Assembly (NCBI RefSeq): GCF_048381675.1
Contig: NZ_JBLWIS010000004.1
Span: 219,456 to 283,455 of the forward strand
DNA length: 64,000 bases
Reading direction: 5' to 3'
Origin: Advenella sp048381675
Lineage (GTDB): Bacteria > Pseudomonadota > Gammaproteobacteria > Burkholderiales > Burkholderiaceae_B
The stretch's first letter is position 1. Every line of letters starts with the position of its first letter. This document shows, piece after piece, positions 1-7,683 of the stretch. Below the pieces are notes generated by a model that saw only the letters and a program-made list of their open reading frames with translations, had not been told where the DNA came from and ran no database searches. The position numbers and the translations under genes are program-made.

Positions 1-197
1 AAGGTATGGAACGGATCGTCGGGGTTGACCGGAAACATGGCGTCGGCCTGTTCAGGCGTAATGCGCTTGCCGGTGTATTCGATGATTTTGGTTCCTGCGG
101 GAATATCCCGCAGCGCAAACACCCCGTTGCCATGCAGCGTTGAACTGCGTACTTCATGCCAGGGGGCTCCGTTGACCTTTTTTTCCTTTTTAGCCAT
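1..197 (-). CDS. SET-domain protein (probable lysine methyltransferase), N-terminal part
   Basis: The gene is cut by the left edge of the window, so only about 65 N-terminal residues are seen. After a lysine-rich start (MAKKEKKVNG) comes the beginning of a SET domain: V-R-S-S-x-L-H-G-N-G-V-F-A, then the D-I-P-x-G-T-x-I-I-E-Y-x-G strand pair. This is the usual opening of post-SET and small bacterial SET proteins, which use S-adenosylmethionine to methylate protein lysines. The ATG lies at 195-197 and overlaps the end of panB by 8 bases, so the two are probably translationally coupled. Catalytic NHxxxPN and C-terminal tyrosine motifs lie outside the window. Family assignment is firm; the target is unknown. 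Confidence 0.75.
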   Translation of the reverse strand, partial: MAKKEKKVNGAPWHEVRSSTLHGNGVFALRDIPAGTKIIEYTGKRITPEQADAMFPVNPDDPFHT

Positions 198-1017
198 TTT
201 TGGGCACACCAAAGCAGTGGTTCAGGGTGGGAAAAGAGCCATCGCGAACCTGGTTGGCATAGGCTTCTACGCCTTGGCGGATAGTTGCCTGCACGTCTGA
301 AAATTGCTGGGCAAATTTCGGTATGCGTGAGCCGCTTAAGTTAAAGATGTCTTCAGCAACCAGTACCTGGCCATCGCACGCGGGAGAAGCGCCAATACCA
401 ATGGTTGGAATTTTTACGCTTTGGGTAATGCGGCGGGCCAGCGGTTCGGCCGTGCCTTCAATCACCACGCCCCATGCACCCGCCTGTTCCTGGGCGATGG
501 CGTCATTGAAGATGCGTTTGGCGGCTTCTTCGCTTAAACCTTGTGCCTTGAAACCGCCCATGGTGTTGACGTACTGGGGCATCAGGCCGATATGGGCCAG
601 CACGGGGATGCCACGGTCTACCAGGAAACGGGTGGTTTCGGCCAGGTATTCACCGCCTTCAAATTTCACGGCATCGGCGCCACTGGTCGACAGCATTTTG
701 GCGGCATTGCGAAACGCCTGTTCGGGGGATTCCTGGTAACTGCCAAACGGCATGTCCACCACGATGCAGGCCCGTTGTGTGGAACTGACCACGGCCTTAG
801 CGTGGGCAGCAAGCTGGTCCACCGTAATGGACAGCGTGTCATCCATGTTGTAGCCCACCATGGCGGTTGAGTCGCCAATCAGGATCATGTCTACGTATTC
901 ATCAATAATACGGGCAAAGGGTGCAATATAAGAGGTTAGGGATACAATTTTTTTTTGGCCCTTGTAGGCCATCAGCTGAGGAACTGTGATGCGTTTGATG
1001 TCAGCGTGAACACTCAT
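190..1017 (-). CDS. panB: 3-methyl-2-oxobutanoate hydroxymethyltransferase
   Basis: PanB makes ketopantoate from 2-oxoisovalerate and 5,10-methylenetetrahydrofolate, the first committed step to pantothenate and CoA, in the cytosol. At 275 residues it has the usual length. The Mg-binding and catalytic residues of the family are visible: GDS at about 48-50, DMPFGS with D88, KFEGG with K118 and E120, and IEGTAEPLA with E187. The loop LTSY and GDSTAMV differ slightly from the common LTAYD and GDSLGMV, so this may be a divergent or second copy. No panC is adjacent within the window. The gene overlaps the following SET-domain gene by 8 bases. Confidence 0.9.
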   Translation of the reverse strand: MSVHADIKRITVPQLMAYKGQKKIVSLTSYIAPFARIIDEYVDMILIGDSTAMVGYNMDDTLSITVDQLAAHAKAVVSSTQRACIVVDMPFGSYQESPEQAFRNAAKMLSTSGADAVKFEGGEYLAETTRFLVDRGIPVLAHIGLMPQYVNTMGGFKAQGLSEEAAKRIFNDAIAQEQAGAWGVVIEGTAEPLARRITQSVKIPTIGIGASPACDGQVLVAEDIFNLSGSRIPKFAQQFSDVQATIRQGVEAYANQVRDGSFPTLNHCFGVPKNG

Positions 1018-1148
1018 TTCAGGATTCCTTGAAGGTAAAAACAGCAGGAAGAATGCGGATAGTTTAACGTGTATTGAGAGTGAGTTCAGACAGGAAAGAA
1101 GAAAATATTGATATTATCGAAGAATCATTAATCTGTTTATAAATCATC

Positions 1149-2903
1149 ATGACTTCCTTACCCACACAGAATGCCACCATGAATGGTGCACAGGTTCTTC
1201 TGGAAACGCTGATTGCCAATGGCGTTGATACCATTTTTGGCTATCCGGGCGGTGCCGTACTGCCGCTTTATGATGCCCTTTACGCCGAACCGCGTATCCG
1301 TCACGTCCTGGTTCGCCATGAACAGGCCGCCATGCACGCGGCCGAAGGCTATGCCCGTTCTACCGGTCGAACCGGTGTGGTGCTGGTCACGTCGGGGCCA
1401 GGCATGGCCAACACTACCTCGGGCCTGCTTGATGCCATGTGTGACTCCATTCCGGTGCTGTGCATCAGCGGCCAGGTGGCCACCAGTGCCATTGGCACCG
1501 ATGCTTTCCAGGAATGCGATGCGGTAGGCATTTCTCGTCCAGTCACCAAATGGAATGCGCAAATCAAGCGTGTTGAAGACGTGGCAGGCCTGGTAGCCAA
1601 AGCCTACAACCTGACGGCGTCCGGACGTCCCGGTCCGGTACTGATTGACTTCCCCAAGGATATCCAGATGGCTGCGGCACTTGAAACCAGTGCCGACCTG
1701 AATGGAGAGGTACCGGTCAGCGCGGTTTCGCAGGTAGCGCCCTCCGTGTTGCAGGCGGCCACCAAGCGGGCAGCGGCGTTAATCGTGAATGCACGGCGGC
1801 CGGTATTCTATGGTGGGGGTGGCCTGGTCAATTCCGGCCCTGATGCCTGTGAAGTGTTTAGCAATATGGTCAATTATCTGGGTGCTCCCTGCACGCTGAC
1901 CCTGATGGGATTAGGCGCTTTCCCCGGCACCGACAAGCAGTTCCTGGGCATGCTGGGCATGCACGGTACGCTTGAGGCCAACCTGGCCATGCATCATGCG
2001 GACTTGATTGTTTGCGTGGGTGCCCGTTTTGACGACCGGATTACCGGTCGCTTGTCCGACTTCTGCCCGCATGCAACCAAGATTCACCTCGATATCGACC
2101 CGGCTTCGATTGACAAGGTGGTGCGTGCCGATGTGGCGCTGGTAGGTGACTGTTATCCTTTGCTTAAAGCACTGTTTACTGAAATCAAGGCACTGGACCG
2201 TGACAATGACCAACTGGATGACTGGTGGGCACGTATTGGCAAGTGGCGTGAAAAAGACTGCCTGGGCTTTACCCCGTCCGAAACCCATATTTTGCCGCAA
2301 CATTTGCTAAGTAGCGTCAATGCCCTGATTGAAAACCGTGATGCCATCGTGAGTACCGATGTGGGCCAGCACCAAATGTGGTCGGCCCAATACCTGAAAT
2401 TCAACCAGCCTAACCGCTGGTTGACGTCGGGAGGCGCCGGTACCATGGGTTACGGGGTGCCTGCCGCGATTGGTGCGCAAATTGGCAATCCCGATTCGCT
2501 GGTGGTGTGCATCAGTGGCGATGCTTCGGTCTTGATGAATATCCAGGAACTGGCCACGGCCACCCAGCACCGTACACCGGTCAAGGTGATTTTGTGCAAT
2601 AACCAGCACATGGGCATGGTGCGCCAATGGCAGGAACTGATTCATGACGGGCGCTATAGTCACAGCTACAACGATTCCATGCCCGACTTTGTGGTACTGG
2701 CCAGGGCCTTTGGCTGGGAAGCGGCCACGGTGTCTGACCCTAATGAACTGGAAGAAGCCCTGCAGGCCTGCCTGGATTCCGAAGGCGCCTATTTCCTGGA
2801 TGTACGGGTTCAGGCGCAGGAAAACTGCTTTCCCATGATGCCAGCCGGTTACGGTCACCAGCAGGTAATGCTGTCCGAAGACAACTGGTATGTGGAGGAG
2901 TGA
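1149..2903 (+). CDS. ilvI: Acetolactate synthase, large (catalytic) subunit
   Basis: This ThDP- and FAD-dependent enzyme condenses two pyruvates, or pyruvate and 2-oxobutyrate, at the head of branched-chain amino acid synthesis. At 584 residues it is full length. Visible signatures are the catalytic Glu in RHEQAAMHAAEGYAR, the FAD-linked central domain (GLGAFPGTD, HGTLEANLAMHHADL) and the ThDP motif GDASVLMNIQELAT ending in NNQHMGMVRQWQ. Betaproteobacterial ilvI is normally followed by ilvH and ilvC, but here no regulatory subunit follows: 187 AT-rich bases lead to an unrelated oxidoreductase. It may be a second, unregulated isozyme or pair with a subunit encoded elsewhere. The ilvI symbol is by similarity; ilvB or ilvG is possible. 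Confidence 0.88.
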   Translation: MTSLPTQNATMNGAQVLLETLIANGVDTIFGYPGGAVLPLYDALYAEPRIRHVLVRHEQAAMHAAEGYARSTGRTGVVLVTSGPGMANTTSGLLDAMCDSIPVLCISGQVATSAIGTDAFQECDAVGISRPVTKWNAQIKRVEDVAGLVAKAYNLTASGRPGPVLIDFPKDIQMAAALETSADLNGEVPVSAVSQVAPSVLQAATKRAAALIVNARRPVFYGGGGLVNSGPDACEVFSNMVNYLGAPCTLTLMGLGAFPGTDKQFLGMLGMHGTLEANLAMHHADLIVCVGARFDDRITGRLSDFCPHATKIHLDIDPASIDKVVRADVALVGDCYPLLKALFTEIKALDRDNDQLDDWWARIGKWREKDCLGFTPSETHILPQHLLSSVNALIENRDAIVSTDVGQHQMWSAQYLKFNQPNRWLTSGGAGTMGYGVPAAIGAQIGNPDSLVVCISGDASVLMNIQELATATQHRTPVKVILCNNQHMGMVRQWQELIHDGRYSHSYNDSMPDFVVLARAFGWEAATVSDPNELEEALQACLDSEGAYFLDVRVQAQENCFPMMPAGYGHQQVMLSEDNWYVEE

Positions 2904-2933
2904 TGAATACCTTTTCAACTGTTGGGAGGTTAT

Positions 2934-2996
2934 ATGAAAACCAAAGCAGCTGTTACTTCCGGTATTGGTCACTCTTTTGACGGGTTTTTAATGTAA
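2934..2996 (+). pseudogene. 20-codon ORF with strong ribosome site, possible remnant of a zinc alcohol dehydrogenase
   Basis: A good Shine-Dalgarno sequence (GGGAGG, 6 bases before ATG) precedes a 20-codon reading frame starting MKTKAAV. This start is like the first residues of many zinc-dependent alcohol and formaldehyde dehydrogenases (MKTxAAV). The frame closes at TAA and no dehydrogenase sequence follows. It could be the stump of a deleted gene or a chance small ORF. The flanking bases up to 3090 are very AT-rich. Confidence 0.25.
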
Positions 2997-3090
2997 TACA
3001 AAATTTAATAATATTTAATAAATTATTAATACTAAAATAATATACATAAAGTCATAAATATTTTGAAAACCATCATATGGGCAGGGATAT

Positions 3091-4455
3091 ATGAAAAAAA
3101 CGGATAAATTTACATTATCGCGCCGCGAATTATTGACATTTGGCTTGGCAAGCGCGGCTACGGGTGGATTAGGTCTTACTATTTCAGGCCCGGTTCAGGC
3201 AAAAACCGCTGTAGTGAATACTAAAGCGCATATTGTCATTATTGGTGCTGGGGCGGGTGGTCTGGCTTTGGCAAACCGCCTGGTCAAACAGCTCCAGGGT
3301 GGGCGCATTACACTGATAGACCCGCGGGCAGATCATTATTATCAACCGGGTTTGTCCTTGGTTGGGGCCGGTTTGAAACCCGCTTCTTACGTGGTCAGCA
3401 AAACAGCCGACTGGGTTAGCGCAGGCATCGATTTTATCCCCGAGGCCGCAGCGGCGATTGATCCGGAAAGTAATACGGTAAGTACCACAAGCGGCAAGAG
3501 CCTGCGTTATGACTTTTTGGTTGTGGCGCCCGGGTTGGTGCTTGATAACGAAGCCATTGAAGGTTTTTCGCTGGATTTGATTGGACAGCACGGCATTGGC
3601 GGTTTGTATGCGGGGCCAGAATATGCAGCACGCACCTGGCAGGCGGCTTCCCAGTTTATTGAAAAAGGTGGTGTGGCCATTTCCACGCGTCCTGCCACGG
3701 AAATGAAATGTGCCGGGGCACCCTTAAAGCATACTTTTTTAATTGATGACCGTGCCAGCCGCGGACCAAAATCCCAAGGCTATGAAATGCACTACGCCTG
3801 CCCGCAGCCAGTGTTGTTTTCCGTGCCCATTGTGGCGGAAAAAGTTCGCATGCTGTATGGCCAGCGCGGCATTCAAGCCCATTTGCAACATACCTTAAAA
3901 GCAATTGATCCAGGACGTAAAATTGCCACCTTTGCCACTAGCGAAGTCAACAAAACCACGGGTGAAGCCGTGGCATCTACCGTTGAAATGCCTTACGATT
4001 ATTTGCATGTCATTCAACCGCAGCGTGCCCCTGCCGTGATTCGTGAATCAGGCCTAAGCTGGGCCAATCGCTGGGTAGACCAGGGGTGGGTAGAATGTGA
4101 TCCCCGTACATTGCGTCATTTACGTTTCCCCAATATTTTTGCTTTGGGTGATGTGGCCGGTATTCCCAAGGGTAAAACTGCTGCTTCGGTTAAATGGCAA
4201 ACGCCGGTGGTTGCCGATCACTTGATCGCCGCCATTCAGGAGCGTGAAGGAACCTTGTTTTACGATGGCTACACTTCATGTCCGCTAATTACCCGCGTGG
4301 GGCAGGCCATGTTGGTAGAGTTTGACTACCACAATAATTTACTCCCTTCTTTCCCCGGACTGATTGCGCCGCTTGAAGAGCTTTGGCTAAGCTGGCTAAT
4401 GAAGGTTTGGGCTTTGAAACCCACATATAACGCCATGCTGCAAGGTAAAGCTTAA
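3091..4455 (+). CDS. Sulfide:quinone oxidoreductase-like flavoprotein with Tat signal
   Basis: The 454-residue protein begins with a twin-arginine motif (S-R-R-E-L-L at 10-15) and a hydrophobic stretch ending near AKA-type cleavage, then an FAD-binding GAGAGG at 52-57. Family-specific features are Cys207 in EMKCAGAP and Cys397 in YTSCPL, the redox cysteine pair of type II (eukaryote-like) sulfide:quinone oxidoreductases, and the second dinucleotide motif ALGDVAG near 351-357. It should oxidise sulfide or persulfide and pass electrons to quinone, with the flavoprotein exported to or held at the periplasmic membrane face. ATG follows AGGGATAT. A small membrane protein starts 9 bases downstream and probably anchors it or is co-expressed. 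SQR subtype is inferred from the cysteines; another FCSD-like flavoprotein is less likely. Confidence 0.8.
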   Translation: MKKTDKFTLSRRELLTFGLASAATGGLGLTISGPVQAKTAVVNTKAHIVIIGAGAGGLALANRLVKQLQGGRITLIDPRADHYYQPGLSLVGAGLKPASYVVSKTADWVSAGIDFIPEAAAAIDPESNTVSTTSGKSLRYDFLVVAPGLVLDNEAIEGFSLDLIGQHGIGGLYAGPEYAARTWQAASQFIEKGGVAISTRPATEMKCAGAPLKHTFLIDDRASRGPKSQGYEMHYACPQPVLFSVPIVAEKVRMLYGQRGIQAHLQHTLKAIDPGRKIATFATSEVNKTTGEAVASTVEMPYDYLHVIQPQRAPAVIRESGLSWANRWVDQGWVECDPRTLRHLRFPNIFALGDVAGIPKGKTAASVKWQTPVVADHLIAAIQEREGTLFYDGYTSCPLITRVGQAMLVEFDYHNNLLPSFPGLIAPLEELWLSWLMKVWALKPTYNAMLQGKA

Positions 4456-4464
4456 GGAGTCGTC

Positions 4465-4827
4465 ATGCAAGAGTTAACCGTTGAAACCCTTATTGCGGTT
4501 TTTGAACAAATGTTTGGTCCTGTTTTGTTTTGGGTCCTGGTTGCCGCAGTCATTGTAATTACAGTGGCCTATGTGTATGTACTGATACGTGATCGCAGTA
4601 TCTCCATGCATAAATTTTTATGGGCACAAGTGTCCATGCCTATTGGAGCCATACTGGCGATTTGGTTTGTGTTTGCCTCTACCGATTCGCGCCTGGCGGA
4701 TATAGGTGGTCCGGTCGATATCATCATGCTTCTGGCGATTGGTTTTTTTGGTGCGGTGGGCTTTGCGGTTTTGGTTTATACCGCACAAGCGTTAATTAGT
4801 CCGCCATCTAAAGAAAGGGCGGATTAA
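4465..4827 (+). CDS. Small membrane protein co-transcribed with the SQR-like flavoprotein
   Basis: The 120-residue protein has three predicted membrane segments, at about 18-39, 51-72 and 88-110, joined by short polar loops (IRDRSISMHK; STDSRLAD). It begins 9 bases after the flavoprotein with AAGGAG 6 bases before ATG, and a terminator follows, so the two genes form an operon. No family is recognised with certainty. A role as membrane partner or quinone-side anchor for the Tat-exported flavoprotein is inferred only from linkage. Confidence 0.7.
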   Translation: MQELTVETLIAVFEQMFGPVLFWVLVAAVIVITVAYVYVLIRDRSISMHKFLWAQVSMPIGAILAIWFVFASTDSRLADIGGPVDIIMLLAIGFFGAVGFAVLVYTAQALISPPSKERAD

Positions 4828-4857
4828 TAAAAATCCCCCGTTCATGAATTTGAACCT

Positions 4858-4908
4858 GCCCCCAAAAAGCTGGATATCATTTCAGGCTTTTTTGGGGGTT
4901 TTTCGTAT
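4858..4908 (+). terminator. Rho-independent terminator after the SQR operon
   Basis: CCCCCAAAAAGC pairs with GCTTTTTTGGGGG across a loop of about 16 bases and is followed by TTTTTC. It ends the SQR pair and overlaps the last codons of the convergent gene, for which it may also act. Confidence 0.75.
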
Positions 4909-5259
4909 TAAAACGGTATGTGCTTGCGCAACCTGCTGGTTAAAACGGGGGATGTCTACCTTAATGATTTCCCAAAGATCCATGGGTTCAATGGTTTCTT
5001 GTCCTGCCAGTAATTGTTCAAACTGGGCCATTGTTTCGAAGGGAATTTGCGGGTTAGCCTGTATATAGGGCTGGTAAAAACGGCTAAGCTCACGGCAAGA
5101 CTGGCTGATACAGCCCAGTTCGTGACGGCTTAAATCCTGTACCGGGGTATTGGACAGAAAGTTGATTTCACTGATATCGCCTGTGTGGTCGTGAAGTCGT
5201 TTGGCGGCGTTTAGAATTTGAACTAAATACTCTTGCAAGGGTTGCCGGATTTGATTCAT
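4882..5259 (-). CDS. Hypothetical protein, 125 residues
   Basis: A soluble, mostly helical protein starting MNQIRQPLQEYLVQIL, with repeated helix-like stretches (ILNAAKRLHDHTGDI; DLWEIIKVDIPRFNQQVAQ). A TTG 8 codons upstream is possible but the ATG at 5257-5259 is preferred; neither has a clear ribosome site. There is no signal peptide or membrane segment. The family is not recognised. It stands alone between a convergent operon and the methyltransferase gene, and its 3' end lies in the shared terminator. Confidence 0.55.
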   Translation of the reverse strand: MNQIRQPLQEYLVQILNAAKRLHDHTGDISEINFLSNTPVQDLSRHELGCISQSCRELSRFYQPYIQANPQIPFETMAQFEQLLAGQETIEPMDLWEIIKVDIPRFNQQVAQAHTVLIRKTPKKA

Positions 5260-5437
5260 TGGGTGTATTTTGTTTGCAGACAAGCTGTAATTCTAAACGG
5301 TTAGCAAAAAAGTCATTTGATCCAAATTAAAACCCAATGATATAGCTTGCCAATCTTTCTGCACAATATGCCGTGTCATTAACGTTACCCACCGGTTGCG
5401 CTTTATAAGCGCAGCCCGGTTTCACCGTGAGGCAGAC

Positions 5438-6259
5438 TTAATAGGCAAAGCGCTCGGCCAGGGCCTCAAGGTGGCATTCTTTCAATATCTGCAATTGACG
5501 TTCACGCGCGCTTTTTTTGAAACCACCGGTTTTTTTGGCGATGATCAACTCGTTTTTCATCGAGTGCTCCCAGCCCACCAGTTCGGTCACGGTAAGCTGG
5601 TAGCCATGGGCTTCCAGCTGCAGGCAACGCAAGACGTTGGTCAGGTGACTGCCAAACTCCCTAGTCTGGATCGGGTGGCGCCACAGTTCCGACAGGGCGG
5701 TTTTACCCAGCGTGCTACCCTTGTTGGCGCGCAGGGCAGCGGCCACTTCGGCCTGGCAACAGGGTACCAGTACAATGTATTGGGCATCACGGTTCAGGGC
5801 AAAGCGGATAGCGTCATCGGTGGCGGTATTGCAGGCATGCAGGGCCGTGACAATATCAATTTTTTCAGGCAATTGGGTTGAAGACATGGATTCCTCAACC
5901 GTCATGGCCAGGAATGACATGCCTTTAAAGCCCAGGCGTTGTGCCAGCGCTTCTGATTTTTCAACCAGTTCGGTACGGGTTTCAATACCGTAAACATGTG
6001 CGCCGGGTTTGTCTTTCAGGAACAGGTCATACAAAATGAAACCCAGGTAAGACTTGCCTGCCCCGTGATCAACCAGGCTGAGGCTGTCTTTTTGTTTCAG
6101 GACATCTTCCATTAATGGTTCGATGAACTGGTACAGGTGATATACCTGTTTAAGCTTGCGACGCGTGTCCTGGTTGATTTTTCCGTCACGGGTAAGGATA
6201 TGCAGCTCTTTGAGCAATTCAATCGATTGCTGGGGCTTTATTTCGGGTATCAGGGTCAT
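5438..6259 (-). CDS. Class I SAM-dependent methyltransferase (Methyltransf_32-like)
   Basis: The 273-residue protein has a SAM-binding Rossmann start (LVDHGAGKSYLG, about 62-73), an acidic second strand (VYGIETR, 89-95) and the motif ALHACNTATDDAI (139-151) followed by LVPCC (164-168). The HACN and PCC motifs mark the Methyltransf_32 group, related to METTL25 and to methyltransferase domains fused to GST folds. An N-terminal helical part of about 60 residues precedes the core. It starts 3 bases after hemN ends, so the two are co-transcribed. The substrate is unknown; RNA or protein modification is a guess from the family. Confidence 0.7.
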   Translation of the reverse strand: MTLIPEIKPQQSIELLKELHILTRDGKINQDTRRKLKQVYHLYQFIEPLMEDVLKQKDSLSLVDHGAGKSYLGFILYDLFLKDKPGAHVYGIETRTELVEKSEALAQRLGFKGMSFLAMTVEESMSSTQLPEKIDIVTALHACNTATDDAIRFALNRDAQYIVLVPCCQAEVAAALRANKGSTLGKTALSELWRHPIQTREFGSHLTNVLRCLQLEAHGYQLTVTELVGWEHSMKNELIIAKKTGGFKKSARERQLQILKECHLEALAERFAY

Positions 6260-6262
6260 TGC

Positions 6263-7624
6263 TTATACGGTCATGGAAAAAATACGGGTGCCGGGCTGGT
6301 CACGCAGCATGCGCAGGTCAAAGGCCATGCAAATATTGCGTGAAAAGGTGCGGCCTGCTTCGGTAATATCAATACCGTTGGGCAAAATCCTGATCAGGCC
6401 GTCGGTTTCCATTTCGCGCAGGCGTTCAATCACCTGGGGTAATTCTGGAAATTGCTGTTCGGGCTTGTCCCAGCGGGTAGCCTGCAGGCACATCAGGTTA
6501 AGAATATGCCGGCGGATGATCAGGTCTTCCTGGTCCAGGATATGGCCACGGTAAAGCGGCAATTCGTTTTTTTCCAGACGGGCATAATAGTCTTCAACCA
6601 CTTTTTCGTTCTGGGCAAAGGCATACCAGGAATCGCTAATGGCCGAAACGCCCAGGCCAATCATCAGCTGGGTGGACGAAGAGGTATAGCCCATGAAGTT
6701 GCGATGCAGTTTTTTATTCAGCATGGACTGGTAAAGCTCGTCGGTGGGCAGGGAAAAGTGATCCATGCCAATTTCCACATAGCCCAGTTCTTCCAGCAGT
6801 TTTTTGCCGTTTTCATACAGGGCGCGTTTTTCTTCGCCGCTGGGTAAATCATTTTCATCGAAACCCCGCTGGCCAACGCCCTTGATCCAGGGTACATGCG
6901 CGTAGGAATAGAAGGCCAGACGATCGGGCTTTAGCGAAATGGTGCGCTTGATGGTGGCTTCCATGGATTTCCAGGTCTGGAAGGGCAGGCCAAAAATCAG
7001 GTCATGGCTGATGCTCTGGTAGCCGATCTTGCGTGAGGCATCGGTGACATTGAAGACGTTTTCATAGGGCTGGATTCTATGGATGGCTTTTTGCACCACC
7101 GGGTCGTAATCCTGGACCCCAAAGCTGACCCGCCTGAAGCCTAACTCATACAGGGTTTCCAGATGTTCGCGGCGGGTATTGTTGGGGTGGCCCTCAAAAC
7201 TGAATTCGTGATCGGGGGCGATGTCGGATGTATCAAAAATCGCCTGTAGCAAACGGGTCAGGTTTTCGGTGCTGAAAAAAGTGGGGGTGCCACCACCCAA
7301 GTGGATTTCCCTGATCCGGGGCTTGCTGCCCAGCAGTTCAAGGTACATGTTCCATTCTTTGATCACGGCATCAATGTAGGGGCCTTCAACGGCATGTTTT
7401 TTGGTAATGCGCTTATGACAGGCACAAAAAGTACACAGGCTCTCACAGAAAGGCAGGTGAATGTATAGGCTGATGCCTTCCGAAGCATTGGATTCATTGA
7501 AACTGCGGATCAGGCTTTGTTTGTATGAATCTACTGTAAAACTGGCTTCATTCCAGTAGGGGACGGTGGGATAACTGGTATAGCGGGGGCCTGGAATATT
7601 GTACTTTTGGATAAAATTGCTCAT
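6263..7624 (-). CDS. hemN: Oxygen-independent coproporphyrinogen III dehydrogenase
   Basis: A radical-SAM enzyme of heme synthesis that decarboxylates coproporphyrinogen III to protoporphyrinogen IX without oxygen. The 453-residue protein carries C60-ESL-C64-TF-C67-A-C69, the 4Fe-4S and fourth-cysteine motif typical of true HemN rather than HemW. The leading PGPRYTSYPT is the HemN N-terminal signature, and GGGTPTFF binds SAM. An ATG at 7622-7624 is chosen over an upstream TTG. The presence of hemN fits a facultative or microaerobic life. A downstream methyltransferase is separated by only 3 bases. Confidence 0.92.
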   Translation of the reverse strand: MSNFIQKYNIPGPRYTSYPTVPYWNEASFTVDSYKQSLIRSFNESNASEGISLYIHLPFCESLCTFCACHKRITKKHAVEGPYIDAVIKEWNMYLELLGSKPRIREIHLGGGTPTFFSTENLTRLLQAIFDTSDIAPDHEFSFEGHPNNTRREHLETLYELGFRRVSFGVQDYDPVVQKAIHRIQPYENVFNVTDASRKIGYQSISHDLIFGLPFQTWKSMEATIKRTISLKPDRLAFYSYAHVPWIKGVGQRGFDENDLPSGEEKRALYENGKKLLEELGYVEIGMDHFSLPTDELYQSMLNKKLHRNFMGYTSSSTQLMIGLGVSAISDSWYAFAQNEKVVEDYYARLEKNELPLYRGHILDQEDLIIRRHILNLMCLQATRWDKPEQQFPELPQVIERLREMETDGLIRILPNGIDITEAGRTFSRNICMAFDLRMLRDQPGTRIFSMTV

Positions 7625-7683
7625 GCGTTTCAATGCCGGTTACGCCCTGCAGAAAATGCCTGCAGGGCTGGTCTGGAACGGGA

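Noticed and set aside
1018..1148. Riboswitch or attenuator between panB and the acetolactate synthase gene
   Set aside because: No leader peptide rich in branched-chain codons and no stable hairpin followed by T residues.
5396..5881. 161-codon plus-strand frame over the methyltransferase gene
   Set aside because: Shadow frame; the opposite strand carries clear methyltransferase motifs.
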